A stretch of DNA of 64,000 nt from Alphaproteobacteria bacterium (GCA_040220875.1 JAVJVX010000005.1:434001-498000), one strand, 5' to 3'. Numbered from the stretch's first letter, positions 53,100-62,414 are shown. Notes: generated by a model not told the origin, from the letters alone. Program-made: numbers and translations.

Positions 53100-54569
53100 T
53101 CAGTCGTCGATACCGGCCAGCGTCACGTATTTCAGCTCGAGATATTCGTCGAGGCCGAAATGGGCACCTTCGCGGCCGATGCCCGATTCCTTGACCCCCC
53201 CGAAGGGCGCCACCTCGGTCGACAGCACGCCCGCATTGACGCAGACCATCCCGGATTCGAGGCCCTCGCTGACGCGGATGATGCGCCCGATATCCCGCGC
53301 ATAGAAATAAGCAGCGAGGCCGAACGGGGTGTCGTTGGCCATCTGCAGCACATCTTCTTCGGTCGAAAACCGGAATAGCGGCGCGACCGGGCCGAAGGTT
53401 TCTTCACGCGCGACTTTCATCTCCTGGGTGACATCGCTGAGTACCGTCGGCTGGAAATAGGTCCCGCCTTTCTCGTGACGCTTGCCGCCGGTCAGGACCC
53501 TGGCACCCTTCGACAGCGCGTCCGAAATGTGCTCCTCGACCTTCTCCAGCCCCGCCCGATCAATCAGCGGTCCCTGGCTGACACCCTCTTCGAGGCCGTC
53601 GCCCACGACCAGCCCACCAACAGCCCGGGTGAGTTTTTCGGCGAAGGCGTCATAAACCGCATCCTGCACGTAGATGCGGTTCGCGCACACGCAGGTCTGG
53701 CCCATGTTGCGGTATTTGCTGGCCATCGCACCCTCGACCGCGGCATCGAGATCGGCATCATCGAAGACGATGAACGGTGCATTGCCGCCAAGCTCGAGTG
53801 AGATTTTCTTCACCGTCTCGGCGCATTGCTTCATCAGCAGCTTTCCGGTTTCGGTCGATCCGGTGAAAGAGAACTTGCGCACCTTGGGGTTGCCGGTGAG
53901 TTCGCCCCCGATGGCCCGGGCGCTGCCCGTGAGGACGCTGAACACGCCCTCGGGCACACCTGCCCGTGCTGCCAGCTCGGCCAGGGCGAGCGCCGTCAGG
54001 GGCGTCGCCGAGGCGGGCTTGACCACCATCGGACAGCCCGCCGCCAGAGCGGGGCCCGCCTTGCGGGTGATCATGGCAGCCGGAAAATTCCAGGGTGTTA
54101 CGGCGGCCGACACGCCGACCGGCTCCTTGGTTACGTGAATTCGCCGCCCGGCCATGGGCGTGGGCACGATCTCGCCGTAGGCGCGCTTGCCCTCCTCGGC
54201 GAACCATTCGAGGAAGGCGGCAGCATAGCGGATCTCGCCCGTCGATTCGGCGAGCGGCTTGCCCTGCTCGACGGTCATGATCCGCGCCAGGTCGTCGACA
54301 TTCTCCAGCATCAGATCATGCCAGCGCCTGAGGATCCGGGCGCGTTCCTTTGCCGTGTGCGCGCGCCAGGAGGGGAACGCTTTTTCTGCCGCATCGATCG
54401 CGCGCCGCGTCTCGGCCGCCCCCATATCGGGCACCGTGACGATGACCGCGCCCGTGGCCGGGTTGATGATCTCGAGCGTCTTTCCGCTATCCGCGTCCTG
54501 CCACGCGCCCGCGACATAACACTGGGTGCGAAGCAACCGGGAGTCCTCGAGCGCGACCTGATCCTTCAT
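53100..54569 (-). CDS. gabD: NAD(P)-dependent succinate-semialdehyde dehydrogenase
   Basis: A 489-residue aldehyde dehydrogenase: TPWNFPAAMITRKAGPALAAGC, KFSFTGSTETGKLLM, catalytic Glu in LELGGNAPFIVFDDADLD and Cys in GQTCVCANRIYV, all as in GabD enzymes that oxidise succinate semialdehyde to succinate. Neighbouring catabolic genes leave room for another aldehyde as substrate. ATG taken at MKDQVALED; a 36-residue basic extension is open but unlikely. Confidence 0.93.
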   Translation of the reverse strand: MKDQVALEDSRLLRTQCYVAGAWQDADSGKTLEIINPATGAVIVTVPDMGAAETRRAIDAAEKAFPSWRAHTAKERARILRRWHDLMLENVDDLARIMTVEQGKPLAESTGEIRYAAAFLEWFAEEGKRAYGEIVPTPMAGRRIHVTKEPVGVSAAVTPWNFPAAMITRKAGPALAAGCPMVVKPASATPLTALALAELAARAGVPEGVFSVLTGSARAIGGELTGNPKVRKFSFTGSTETGKLLMKQCAETVKKISLELGGNAPFIVFDDADLDAAVEGAMASKYRNMGQTCVCANRIYVQDAVYDAFAEKLTRAVGGLVVGDGLEEGVSQGPLIDRAGLEKVEEHISDALSKGARVLTGGKRHEKGGTYFQPTVLSDVTQEMKVAREETFGPVAPLFRFSTEEDVLQMANDTPFGLAAYFYARDIGRIIRVSEGLESGMVCVNAGVLSTEVAPFGGVKESGIGREGAHFGLDEYLELKYVTLAGIDD

Positions 54570-54946
54570 GACGACACCTGCAATTGCCTGACCGCGCGTG
54601 AAATTCTGCCTTGACCCGTTCGGGCGGGCGGGCGCGCGGCCCGTTTCATTCACTATAACGCGAAGCCGGCGCCGCATCGACCGGCGGGATCGGCGCTGGG
54701 GGCCGGGCGAGGATATCCTTTGACTGGCGTATAGGAAGCATGGAACCGCAAAAAAATGGGGTCCGGATCACGAAAAATGACACTGCAATGATATTTGGCC
54801 GGTCCCGGGCTAGAGCATGGTCGCGACGGTGGGAAGATGGGGGCTCGCGCCGGGAACGTCACAGGGGCCGTCACAGGGGCAGCCGGTGGCGCGAAACAGT
54901 CAGGCAGAAATGGTCAGGCAGAAATAGCCAGGCAAGGGGATCGCAG

Positions 54947-56236
54947 ATGAGCAAGCTCGACGAAGCGGCAATTCGCGGCAAGAAGGCACGCTGGGCGCGC
55001 GCCTTTCCGGAGCTGGGCGCGGGCCCGGTGGACATGACCCCGTGCACGGACCCGGCCTATTTCGAGCTCGAGCGCGAAAAGATTTTCATGAAGACCTGGT
55101 GGAAGGTGGCACGGGTGGAAGAGCTCCCCCGGCCGGGCGATTACAAGGTCAAGCGCATCGACTTTGCCCGGACCTCGGCCATTATCGTGCGCGGACGGGA
55201 CAACAAGATTCGCGCCTTCTACAACGTGTGCTGCCACCGCGGCAACACGGTCATTACGGAGACGCCCGGCTTTCGCGAGTTCACCGGCCGGGCCAAGGGC
55301 GGTGCCTTGGCCTGCCGCTTCCATGGCTGGGTCTATGATTCGCAGGGCAAGCTGATTCATGTGCCCGAGGAGGAGCATATCCTCTGTTTCCAGAAGGAGG
55401 ACCACGGTCTGACCCCGATCGCGTGCGAGGAGTGGAACGGCTTCGTGTTCATCAACCTCGACCCCGAGCCGGAGACCTCGCTGGAGGAGTTCCTGGGCGA
55501 TTATGGCGATCATTTCTCGAACTATCCGTACGAGGGAACGCCCGTCTGCTTTCAGTACTACACCTATCTGGACGCCAACTGGAAACCCTGCCTCGACGCT
55601 TTCGCCGAGGCCTATCACGTGCACACGATCCATGCCGGCTCGTTCCCCAACGTTTTCACCTCTTTGGTAGAGAACGCCAAGATTTTCGGCCCGCATCGGA
55701 CCTGCTCGGTGATGCTGGCCGACCCCGGCGAACTGACGCCGTCGGGTGCGGTCGCCAATCGCATCGGCGTGTTCAATACGCTGAACAAGCGCGGTCAGAC
55801 GCGCCTGCCACCCACTCTCAATCCGGACCGGCGCGAGAACTGGTGCTTCGAATTGTCGGTCATGTTCCCGAGCTTCCTTCTACACGTGCTGGAAGGCTCG
55901 TGGTTTACCCATCACTTCTGGCCGATTGCGGTGGACAAGACGCTATGGGAAGGCCACCTGTACCTGCCGGCGGCGACGACGCACAGCGAACGCTGGGCGC
56001 TTGAACAGTGGCAGCTTCTCCAGCGCAATGCCTGGCTCGAGGATACCGCGACCATGGAGGACACGTCCCGCGCGCTGATGTCGGGGGGCAAGAAGGAAAT
56101 CTATCTCCATGACGAGGAGGTGCTGATCCGGCATGGCTACAAGGTGGTCGATGACTGGGTTCATGACCGGGCCGGCATGGGCGCGGGCATGGCCAAGGAG
56201 ACCCCGAGGGCCGAGCCGGTCGGGGCCGAATCGTAA
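54947..56236 (+). CDS. Rieske non-haem iron oxygenase, alpha subunit
   Basis: A 429-residue ring-hydroxylating-dioxygenase-type subunit: Rieske 2Fe-2S ligands in CCHRGN and CRFHGW (C-x-H ... C-x2-H), mononuclear iron ligands in DAFAEAYHVHTIH with a later Asp, SRPBCC-type catalytic domain. No beta subunit, ferredoxin or reductase is adjacent, so partners must be encoded elsewhere or the enzyme is a homo-oligomer of the demethylase/monooxygenase sort. ATG inside an AGGCAAGGGGATCGC leader. Convergent with the panE-like gene. Confidence 0.93.
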   Translation: MSKLDEAAIRGKKARWARAFPELGAGPVDMTPCTDPAYFELEREKIFMKTWWKVARVEELPRPGDYKVKRIDFARTSAIIVRGRDNKIRAFYNVCCHRGNTVITETPGFREFTGRAKGGALACRFHGWVYDSQGKLIHVPEEEHILCFQKEDHGLTPIACEEWNGFVFINLDPEPETSLEEFLGDYGDHFSNYPYEGTPVCFQYYTYLDANWKPCLDAFAEAYHVHTIHAGSFPNVFTSLVENAKIFGPHRTCSVMLADPGELTPSGAVANRIGVFNTLNKRGQTRLPPTLNPDRRENWCFELSVMFPSFLLHVLEGSWFTHHFWPIAVDKTLWEGHLYLPAATTHSERWALEQWQLLQRNAWLEDTATMEDTSRALMSGGKKEIYLHDEEVLIRHGYKVVDDWVHDRAGMGAGMAKETPRAEPVGAES

Positions 56237-56240
56237 CCCC

Positions 56241-56255
56241 GGCGGCGAGGCCGCC
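56241..56255. terminator. Small bidirectional hairpin between convergent genes
   Basis: GGCGGC-GAG-GCCGCC fills the 18-bp gap between the Rieske gene and the panE-like gene. No T-run, so only a weak terminator candidate. Confidence 0.35.
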
Positions 56256-57205
56256 TAGACTTCGCGCCCGCTCCCGGCGGGTGCGGGCGGTGCGCCGTCC
56301 CGATAAGGCGCGAGGGCGCGGGCGAGTGTCTCGTGGACCGGGGTGGCAATCCCGGCTTCACGCCCCAGCCGGACGACGGCGCCGCTGAGCCACGGCAGCT
56401 CGAGCCGGCGGCCGCGCTCGAGATCCACCTGCATCGACGACTTCATCTCCCCCGGCAGACCGTCGAAGAACGCGAGCGTGCGGGTTTCGGTGTCGGGCAG
56501 GATCGCGATCCGCCGCGCCCGCGCCAGGGCCGCGGCCTCAGAGACCGCCGCTTCGAACAGCGCCCGGCAATCCGGATTGCCACGGACGCCGCCAACGGGC
56601 TGACGGGTCGCACAGGTCACGGCCGAAAGCGCCGAGAGGTAGATGAATTTCTCCCACAGGACGGGGATGGCCCGGCCGGAAACCTCCGCTTCGAAACCGG
56701 CCTCGCCGGCGAGCCCGGCAAACTGTTCTGCCCGGTCCGATATACGGCCATCGGCTTCGCCGAAAACAATCTTGCGGAGCGTGCCCACATGCTCGATGAC
56801 GCCCGGGGCGGCGATGTGACTCGATACCAGCGCCGCGCCGCCCATCACGCGTTCCCGCCCGAAGATCTCTTCCAGACGCGCCAGCCCGTCGATACCGTTC
56901 TGAAGCGTCAGTACTGTTGTCGCCCGGCCCACCATGGGGCGCGCCTGGCGGGCGGCCGTATCCGTATCCCAGAGCTTGACCGCGAACAGGAGGTAATCGA
57001 CCGGCCCGATCTCGCCGGGATCGGCCGTCGCCGTGACCGGATCGAGCCGAATTTCCTCGCCCATCGTCCGGAGCAGAAGCCCCGTTTCCCTGAGGGCCGC
57101 GAGGTGGCGACCTCGTGCGACAAAGGCCACGTCATGGCCGGCAAGGGCGAGCCGCGCGCCGAAATACCCGCCAATCCCGCCAGCGCTCATGATGCCGATC
57201 TTCAT
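56255..57205 (-). CDS. 2-dehydropantoate 2-reductase family (ApbA/PanE-like)
   Basis: A 316-residue NADPH-dependent reductase: KIGIMSAGGIGGYFGARLALAGHDVAFVARG, TLQNGIDGLARL, KFIYLSALSAVTCATRQPVGG (catalytic Lys region) and EMKSSMQVDLERGRRLE(L)PWLSGAV. It fits the ketopantoate reductase family, but position between a Rieske oxygenase and an AraC regulator points to a catabolic keto/hydroxy-acid role rather than pantothenate synthesis. Divergent from the AraC gene. Confidence 0.9.
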   Translation of the reverse strand: MKIGIMSAGGIGGYFGARLALAGHDVAFVARGRHLAALRETGLLLRTMGEEIRLDPVTATADPGEIGPVDYLLFAVKLWDTDTAARQARPMVGRATTVLTLQNGIDGLARLEEIFGRERVMGGAALVSSHIAAPGVIEHVGTLRKIVFGEADGRISDRAEQFAGLAGEAGFEAEVSGRAIPVLWEKFIYLSALSAVTCATRQPVGGVRGNPDCRALFEAAVSEAAALARARRIAILPDTETRTLAFFDGLPGEMKSSMQVDLERGRRLELPWLSGAVVRLGREAGIATPVHETLARALAPYRDGAPPAPAGSGREV

Positions 57206-57306
57206 CTGCCCGCCCGCTTCACCGTTCGCGCCGCCCGCCCCACCAGCCGGCGGATCGGGGCGGGGCCGGCCAGGGCCGGACTTTCCCGATATCCGATTAT
57301 TCCCGC

Positions 57307-57368
57307 AACCATATATTTACTCCCCTGATTTCCGGGATTCTGATGTAGCATAGTGCCATTATATGGTT
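57307..57368. promoter_or_regulatory. 9-bp inverted repeat in the panE-like/araC-type intergenic region
   Basis: AACCATATA and TATATGGTT, 44 bp apart, in an unusually AT-rich stretch between the divergent genes. Candidate operator pair or overlapping divergent promoters for the AraC regulator. Confidence 0.45.
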
Positions 57369-57386
57369 TTCCAGTGACTTAACAAA

Positions 57387-58394
57387 ATGGCCTCGATGAG
57401 CAAGACCTACCCGCTGGACCGCTACCCGCTGCTCCGCACCCGGCATATGGACGAGGCCCGGGAAGTGGTCTCCCGCCATATTACGCCACACAAGCTGGCC
57501 TTCCTCGACGGGCCGGCGGCGCTTTCGGTGCGTATCAATTATGTCGGACTTGGTAAAACCGCGCTGGTCTTCTCGCGCTACGGCGCCAGGATCACCATCG
57601 ACCCCGGCAGCCCGGAAGAAGTTTATCTGATCTCGATCATCCTGTCGGGCCGGGTGGAGGCAATCACCGCCAATCATCACCAGGTGCTGCATGCGGGCGA
57701 GGCTTATGTCTATTCGCCCGGAACGGCCATCCGATACAACTGGCTGACGCTCAACTGTCAGACATTGACGGTGCGCATGGACCGGGCGGCGCTCGAACAA
57801 TATCTGAGCCGCTATCTCGATATTCCAGTCAATCGCCCCATCGCCTTCCAGACTTTCTTGCGCCTTACCGACGGACGCGGCCGAAGCCTGGGGGCGCTCA
57901 TCGACATGATTCTCGCCGAGCTCGATCGGCCAAACTCCCTGATCAGCCAGGGACTGACAACCGATGAAATCGAGAACCTCCTTTTTTCAACGATCCTGAA
58001 TGTCCAGCCACACAGCTACGGCGAATGGATGAACCGCGAACGCAAGTTTCCAAGCCCGTATTTCGTCAAACGTGTGGAGGATTACATCCTTCAGCACGCG
58101 CACGGAAACCCGGGCATCGAGGAACTGGTCGCGATTTCCGGCGTCAGCGCGAGCGCCCTTTTTCGCGGATTCCGCAAATATCGAGGTATCGGCCCCATCG
58201 GCTTCGCCAAGCAAGTGCGCCTCGATCGCGCGCGGGAGGATCTCCTGAGCGGTGATCGCCGGACCTCATCGGTCACAGATATCGCCCTCAAATGGGGCTT
58301 TTCGCATCTTTCCAACTTTGCGGCCGACTATGCCCGCCGGTTTGGCGAAACGCCGTCCAAGACGTTGCGCCAGATGCCGCCGGCGCGCGGCTGA
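57387..58394 (+). CDS. AraC family transcriptional regulator
   Basis: A 335-residue regulator: an N-terminal AraC_binding_2/cupin-type effector domain (about 30-195; VYLISIILSGRVEAI, YVYSPGTAIRYNW) and a C-terminal double HTH (about 225-330; IEELVAISGVSASALFRGFRKYRGIGPIGFAKQVRLDRARE, VTDIALKWGFSHLSNFAADYARRFGETPSKTLR). This subfamily often controls oxygenase genes. Likely regulates the divergent panE-like gene and the Rieske oxygenase gene. Confidence 0.93.
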   Translation: MASMSKTYPLDRYPLLRTRHMDEAREVVSRHITPHKLAFLDGPAALSVRINYVGLGKTALVFSRYGARITIDPGSPEEVYLISIILSGRVEAITANHHQVLHAGEAYVYSPGTAIRYNWLTLNCQTLTVRMDRAALEQYLSRYLDIPVNRPIAFQTFLRLTDGRGRSLGALIDMILAELDRPNSLISQGLTTDEIENLLFSTILNVQPHSYGEWMNRERKFPSPYFVKRVEDYILQHAHGNPGIEELVAISGVSASALFRGFRKYRGIGPIGFAKQVRLDRAREDLLSGDRRTSSVTDIALKWGFSHLSNFAADYARRFGETPSKTLRQMPPARG

Positions 58395-58502
58395 GCCGCA
58401 CCATCGGCGTTATCCCGAAATTTGTGAAGATTTTGCCCCGCCCGGTCTGCTACGATGAGGAGGTTCCACAGATCAGCGGGATCAATATTCAGAGGAGGGG
58501 AC

Positions 58503-58703
58503 ATGACTCTCGACAAATTCCTGAAAAGCCTTGCCAGCGCTGCGGCCGTCGTCGCTTTCGCAGGCTTTCTCGGCGCCTGCGACAAATCGGATGACAGCAA
58601 CATGGCTGAAAAAGCGGGCCAGGCCATGGAAGACGCTGGTGATGCGATGGGCGATGCCATGGACGATGCCGGCGATGCCGCCGACGACGCGCTGAACAAC
58701 TAG
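58503..58703 (+). CDS. Small lipoprotein, alanine/aspartate-rich
   Basis: A 66-residue lipoprotein: hydrophobic signal (SLASAAAVVAFAGFLGAC, lipobox LGAC with Cys about residue 26) and a mature part of about 40 residues built of DAGDAMGDAMDDAGDAADDA-type repeats, acidic and helical. AGAGGAGGGG ribosome site is very strong. Own terminator downstream, so probably a highly expressed monocistronic gene. Function unknown; resembles entericidin-like small envelope proteins only in size. Confidence 0.85.
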   Translation: MTLDKFLKSLASAAAVVAFAGFLGACDKSDDSNMAEKAGQAMEDAGDAMGDAMDDAGDAADDALNN

Positions 58704-58730
58704 GCGCACCGACATATTGCGGAAAGACGA

Positions 58731-58758
58731 ACAGGCCGGTCCCGCCGGCCTGTTTTTT
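58731..58758 (+). terminator. Intrinsic terminator after the small lipoprotein gene
   Basis: ACAGGCCGG-TCCCG-CCGGCCTGT followed by a run of six T (last arm base included). Confidence 0.93.
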
Positions 58759-58794
58759 CATCCCCGTTACCGGAATATGCCGGCGGAGCCCGGT

Positions 58795-61680
58795 CTAGAA
58801 GACGAGGCGCAGCGTGGCCGTCGCACGGTGGCTGAGGAACTTTTCCTCGACCGTCGCATCGTAGCCGACCGAAAAAGATGACCAGGTCGTTCGATATTCG
58901 CCAAGAAAACCAAGATTGATCGAATTTTCCTCGATCTCATCGCTCGCGTTGCGGAAACTTTCCCCGGTATCCACGAAGGTCGCCGTCACCGTTGTCGGAT
59001 CTGTATTGAATTCGCGCGACCACTTGGTATGGATGCCCGTGACCAGCGCGCCGATCCCTGTCCGGGTCAGATAATCGACATCGAGCCCCAATGTGGACCG
59101 CAGCGAGTCGGTATCCCTGTCAGACAGCCTGAGATCAACGATACCGCCGCCATCTTCTGTGTAACCATCCTCGTCAAGCGTGAGATATGAGATGCCCGCG
59201 CGGGGCGTCACGATCAATCCCAACGCGCCAAGCTGGGCGCCCATCTCGACATTGCCGCCAAATTGCATGCCGTCCCAGTCGCCGCGATTGTTGCGCAGTT
59301 CGGTCCCGAGCACGACATTCCGCTCGCTCTCGTACCGATTGAGCCCCCCATGGCCGAGCATGTTGACGAAGAAGCTCCCTTTCTCCCATGTGGCGTACAG
59401 ACTGCCGACGGTGCTGCTGATCGTGGACGGGTCGTCGATGGTGCGGTTCTCGGTATATTCCGTCCAGGCCTGGGTCACCCCGAAACCGAGCGCCACGCGG
59501 CGCGAAATCTCCTTGTCGAGGCCAGTGGCCACGCCCACGGTATTGATCTTGTAACCGGCCTGCGTCGCTGTCTTGCGCTGGCGCCCCGTCTCGCCGAGGA
59601 TCTGGACCCACGGTCCGTTGGTCGCCCGACGTCCGAACCAGTTCTGACGTTTTGTATGGCGGATGGCGTCGAGGCGATTGACGATCACCGAGCTCGACAG
59701 ATCGGTCATCTGTATCGCGGCCCGGCGCGTCGCGCTGCTGGTATCGGGCAGGAACTGCGTGAAGGCCTCGAAGAATTCTCCCTCGGTGGGGATGCTGGCG
59801 AAGATGGAACCCAGGGTCGCGTCCTGGCTCAGCGTATTGAGAAGCGGGTTGAGCGCCGCCGTCTGATTACCCGTGAGACCCAGCTCCGCCGCCGTCTTGA
59901 GGCTCAGATCCGCCTCGATGTCGGTTCCGCCGACGACGGAAAAATCCACGTTGTAAAGGAACGGGAGCTGATCGAAGACGATCCCCGAAAGCCCGGCCGG
60001 CGCGGTCAGGGTGCCTGCTTCGACGATGGAAAACGTGGCGTCGGTCGTCAGGATTTGATCCAATGACAGCCGGACAGTCGCGCCCGATGCGATCGATGTC
60101 GTGCCCGTCGTCGCGATCCGCGCCACGGCCGGGGCGTCCGCGTCGAGCTCTATATTGATCGCGGACGCCGCATCGAAGCTTGCCGTCGTGGCCTCGATCC
60201 GGTCGGCCTGGCCCAGACTGATGGTGCCGCCGGAAACGACGACATCGAGTGTGCCGCCGCCATTGGTGATGCCGCCAAACAGGTCGGTGCCGCTGCCGAT
60301 AGTGACCGTGTCCGCGCCCGCGCCGGTCAGGATACTGCCGGTAATGAAGGTCTGGCGGCCCTCCACCGAGGAAAGTGTCTGGGTCAGCGTGTCATCGCCA
60401 TCGCCCAGAACAATGTGCCCCGTGATCTGGCCGGTATTGGTGATGGTGGCCGCCGTGGCCGAACCGCCGAGATTGATCGCCGTCGCCGTGCCGGTACTGT
60501 CTTCGGCAATGGTTGCGGTAATGAAGCCTGAATTGGTGATCGTACCGATGGTCCCGCCGGGGCTCGAGATCGCCGTCGCATTCGTCGCATCCCCCCGCGC
60601 GGTGGCGCTGATCACACCGTCCGCCTGGTTGAGGATGGTGTTGACACCGCCCGCCTCGATAACGATCGCCACGGCGTCGCCGCCCGTCACCGGATCATCG
60701 GTCGTCGTGTCTTCGACCAGGCCTTGCGTCGTGGCGCTGATAAGCTGGGTGTTCGAGATGGTCGGCAAGACCACGTTGGAGCCGATCGAGATCGCGGTCG
60801 CGTCCGCATCAACGGCCGTGGCCGTGATCTCTTCCTCGTTGCGGATGCCGCCCGTGATGGTTGTGGTGAAGGGCGCGACCCCTTCGATCCGGATCGCGGT
60901 CGAACTGACCCCCTGATCGCCGCCCTGGCTGGTGATGCTACCCCGGTTCAGGATGCCGAAGCCCGAGCCGGCGACGGCGCCGATGGTAATATCGTCAGCC
61001 CCCCCCGAATCGACCGAGGGGGCAATAAGGATGGTCGGGGCGGAGCCGCGCGTGATGATCGACCCGGCGATGGGGGTGCTGGCGTCGCCCACCGGCCCGT
61101 CATTGAAGATGCCCCCCGCGATATTGCCGCCGATCGCGAGAGCCGTGCCGCCCGCAACGGCATTCTGGGTCCTGTTCCCGTCGGCGTCGAAAAGCGCCGC
61201 AACGCCCGTGCTGATCGAGCCGCCGTTGAAGATCCGCCCGGTCATATCGCCTTCGATGCGCACGGCCACATTGTTCGCGGCCGTCGTCAGGATCGTACCT
61301 TCATTCTCGAGATTGCCGGCGATCGACACGGCTGTCGGCACCAGCACCGCCACCGCGTTGTTAATGCCGCGGTTGATGATATTGCCGTTATTGGTCACAT
61401 CATTGGCGGAATCGATCGTGACTGCCGCTGCGTTGCTGAGCGTCACATCTACCGAACCGGTATTGGTGATCAAGATATCGCCCGGCCCCGTACCATCCCC
61501 CACGGTGGTGCTTTGGGGGGAGGAGGTCAGCGCGCTGATGGTCTGATCGCCCGCCATGGCGCCGGCGGCGGCGAGCCAGGCTGCGATGGCGAGGAGCGAT
61601 GCCGTCGCCTTGGCAGGCGTCTTCGGGCGGCGTGCGGCGGCCAGCGCCTGAAACCGGGACGGGGAGAGAATTTTCGGCAT
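58795..61680 (-). CDS. Autotransporter (type Va) with beta-helix-type passenger
   Basis: A 961-residue protein: extended signal peptide (about 1-43, hydrophobic core LLAIAAWLAAAGAMAG), a passenger (about 45-600) of irregular repeats of the type ITNTG.I, NNGNIINRG, GGIRNEEEI and TITNSGFITA, as in parallel beta-helices, then a linker and the autotransporter barrel (about 690-961; YKINTVGVATGLDKEIS, LGFLGEYRTTWSSFSVGY) ending in LRLVF, the terminal Phe recognised by the Bam machinery. Passenger function unknown; no protease motif seen. Confidence 0.92.
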   Translation of the reverse strand: MPKILSPSRFQALAAARRPKTPAKATASLLAIAAWLAAAGAMAGDQTISALTSSPQSTTVGDGTGPGDILITNTGSVDVTLSNAAAVTIDSANDVTNNGNIINRGINNAVAVLVPTAVSIAGNLENEGTILTTAANNVAVRIEGDMTGRIFNGGSISTGVAALFDADGNRTQNAVAGGTALAIGGNIAGGIFNDGPVGDASTPIAGSIITRGSAPTILIAPSVDSGGADDITIGAVAGSGFGILNRGSITSQGGDQGVSSTAIRIEGVAPFTTTITGGIRNEEEITATAVDADATAISIGSNVVLPTISNTQLISATTQGLVEDTTTDDPVTGGDAVAIVIEAGGVNTILNQADGVISATARGDATNATAISSPGGTIGTITNSGFITATIAEDSTGTATAINLGGSATAATITNTGQITGHIVLGDGDDTLTQTLSSVEGRQTFITGSILTGAGADTVTIGSGTDLFGGITNGGGTLDVVVSGGTISLGQADRIEATTASFDAASAINIELDADAPAVARIATTGTTSIASGATVRLSLDQILTTDATFSIVEAGTLTAPAGLSGIVFDQLPFLYNVDFSVVGGTDIEADLSLKTAAELGLTGNQTAALNPLLNTLSQDATLGSIFASIPTEGEFFEAFTQFLPDTSSATRRAAIQMTDLSSSVIVNRLDAIRHTKRQNWFGRRATNGPWVQILGETGRQRKTATQAGYKINTVGVATGLDKEISRRVALGFGVTQAWTEYTENRTIDDPSTISSTVGSLYATWEKGSFFVNMLGHGGLNRYESERNVVLGTELRNNRGDWDGMQFGGNVEMGAQLGALGLIVTPRAGISYLTLDEDGYTEDGGGIVDLRLSDRDTDSLRSTLGLDVDYLTRTGIGALVTGIHTKWSREFNTDPTTVTATFVDTGESFRNASDEIEENSINLGFLGEYRTTWSSFSVGYDATVEEKFLSHRATATLRLVF

Positions 61681-62006
61681 CTACGCCTTCAGATCGGATC
61701 TCGGCGGCAGGTCTCCCGCATCGGGCCGTCCACTCTCGGCCCGCGCCGAAGCCAGAGGGCGGTTTACCGCTAAATCCATCAATAATCGATCTTTTTTTTG
61801 GCTCGCGCGGGTGCTAGGGGGGAGGCACGAATGTCCTACCCCCTTTGGGGAGGCGAAACCGGACCCCCCGTGCCTTTATCGCCCGACGGCCGCCCCGCAC
61901 AACCAGTCGAAGCGAGGGGCGGGAGCCAGAGGGGGCGGCGACCAGGGGCGGCACGGCCCCGGCCCGGGCGCCCTTCGGCCAGTCCCGCCCGGCCAGTCCC
62001 GCCCGG
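61681..62006. other. 326-bp intergenic region
   Basis: No gene supported. It contains the autotransporter upstream region with an eight-T run at 61792-61799 (an A-tract on the minus strand), a G-rich stretch, and at its right end 14-bp tandem repeats running into the EF-hand gene. Confidence 0.5.
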
Positions 62007-62018
62007 TCAGTCCCGCCC
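61977..62018. repeat. 14-bp tandem repeat, three copies
   Basis: GGCCAGTCCCGCCC twice and GGTCAGTCCCGCCC once; the last copy contains the stop codon of the EF-hand gene. Confidence 0.85.
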
Positions 62019-62414
62019 GGGCATCCGGTGCTGGCGATGATGCGCCCGCATTTCAGACCGGGTCAGCGTTCCGCTGTTGTCCGAATCGGCCTTGGCGAAC
62101 ATGTCGGCGATTCGCGCCTGCCATTCCGCCTTCGAGACGGTCCCGTCGCCATTCGTGTCCATGGCGTCGAAATGAGCCTCGCGTGCCGCCACCATCTCTT
62201 CAAGGCTCAGCACGCCATCACCATCGCCATCGGCACGCTCGAACATCTTACCGTGATGATCCGGGCCGCGTTCGCCGTGCTCACTTGCGCCGGCCGGGCG
62301 GCTTGCGATCGACAGCATCAGCGCGCCCCCCGCCAACAGGATCACGATCAGGATCATTCTCTCGCTCAAAAGACGCCGTTTTACGTCGTCCAGGGGAAAT
62401 CTTCGGCAGATCAT
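62007..62414 (-). CDS. Exported EF-hand calcium-binding protein
   Basis: A 135-residue protein with a signal peptide (RMILIVILLAGGALMLSIASRPAGA, about residues 19-43) and three EF-hand loops: DGDGDGVLSLEE, DTNGDGTVSKAE and DSDNSGTLTRSE, each with Asp/Asn at the calcium-binding spacing and Glu at position 12. ATG with GGAG eight bases upstream; an inner ATG at 62357 would give a shorter signal. Periplasmic or secreted calcium sensor/buffer; next to an autotransporter. Confidence 0.88.
   Translation of the reverse strand: MICRRFPLDDVKRRLLSERMILIVILLAGGALMLSIASRPAGASEHGERGPDHHGKMFERADGDGDGVLSLEEMVAAREAHFDAMDTNGDGTVSKAEWQARIADMFAKADSDNSGTLTRSEMRAHHRQHRMPGRD

Noticed and set aside
54841-54946. 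Short direct repeats (CGTCACAGGGG-like and TCAGGCAGAAAT-like) before the Rieske gene as a regulatory array
   Set aside because: Only two copies each, partly imperfect and adjacent, best explained as local slippage.
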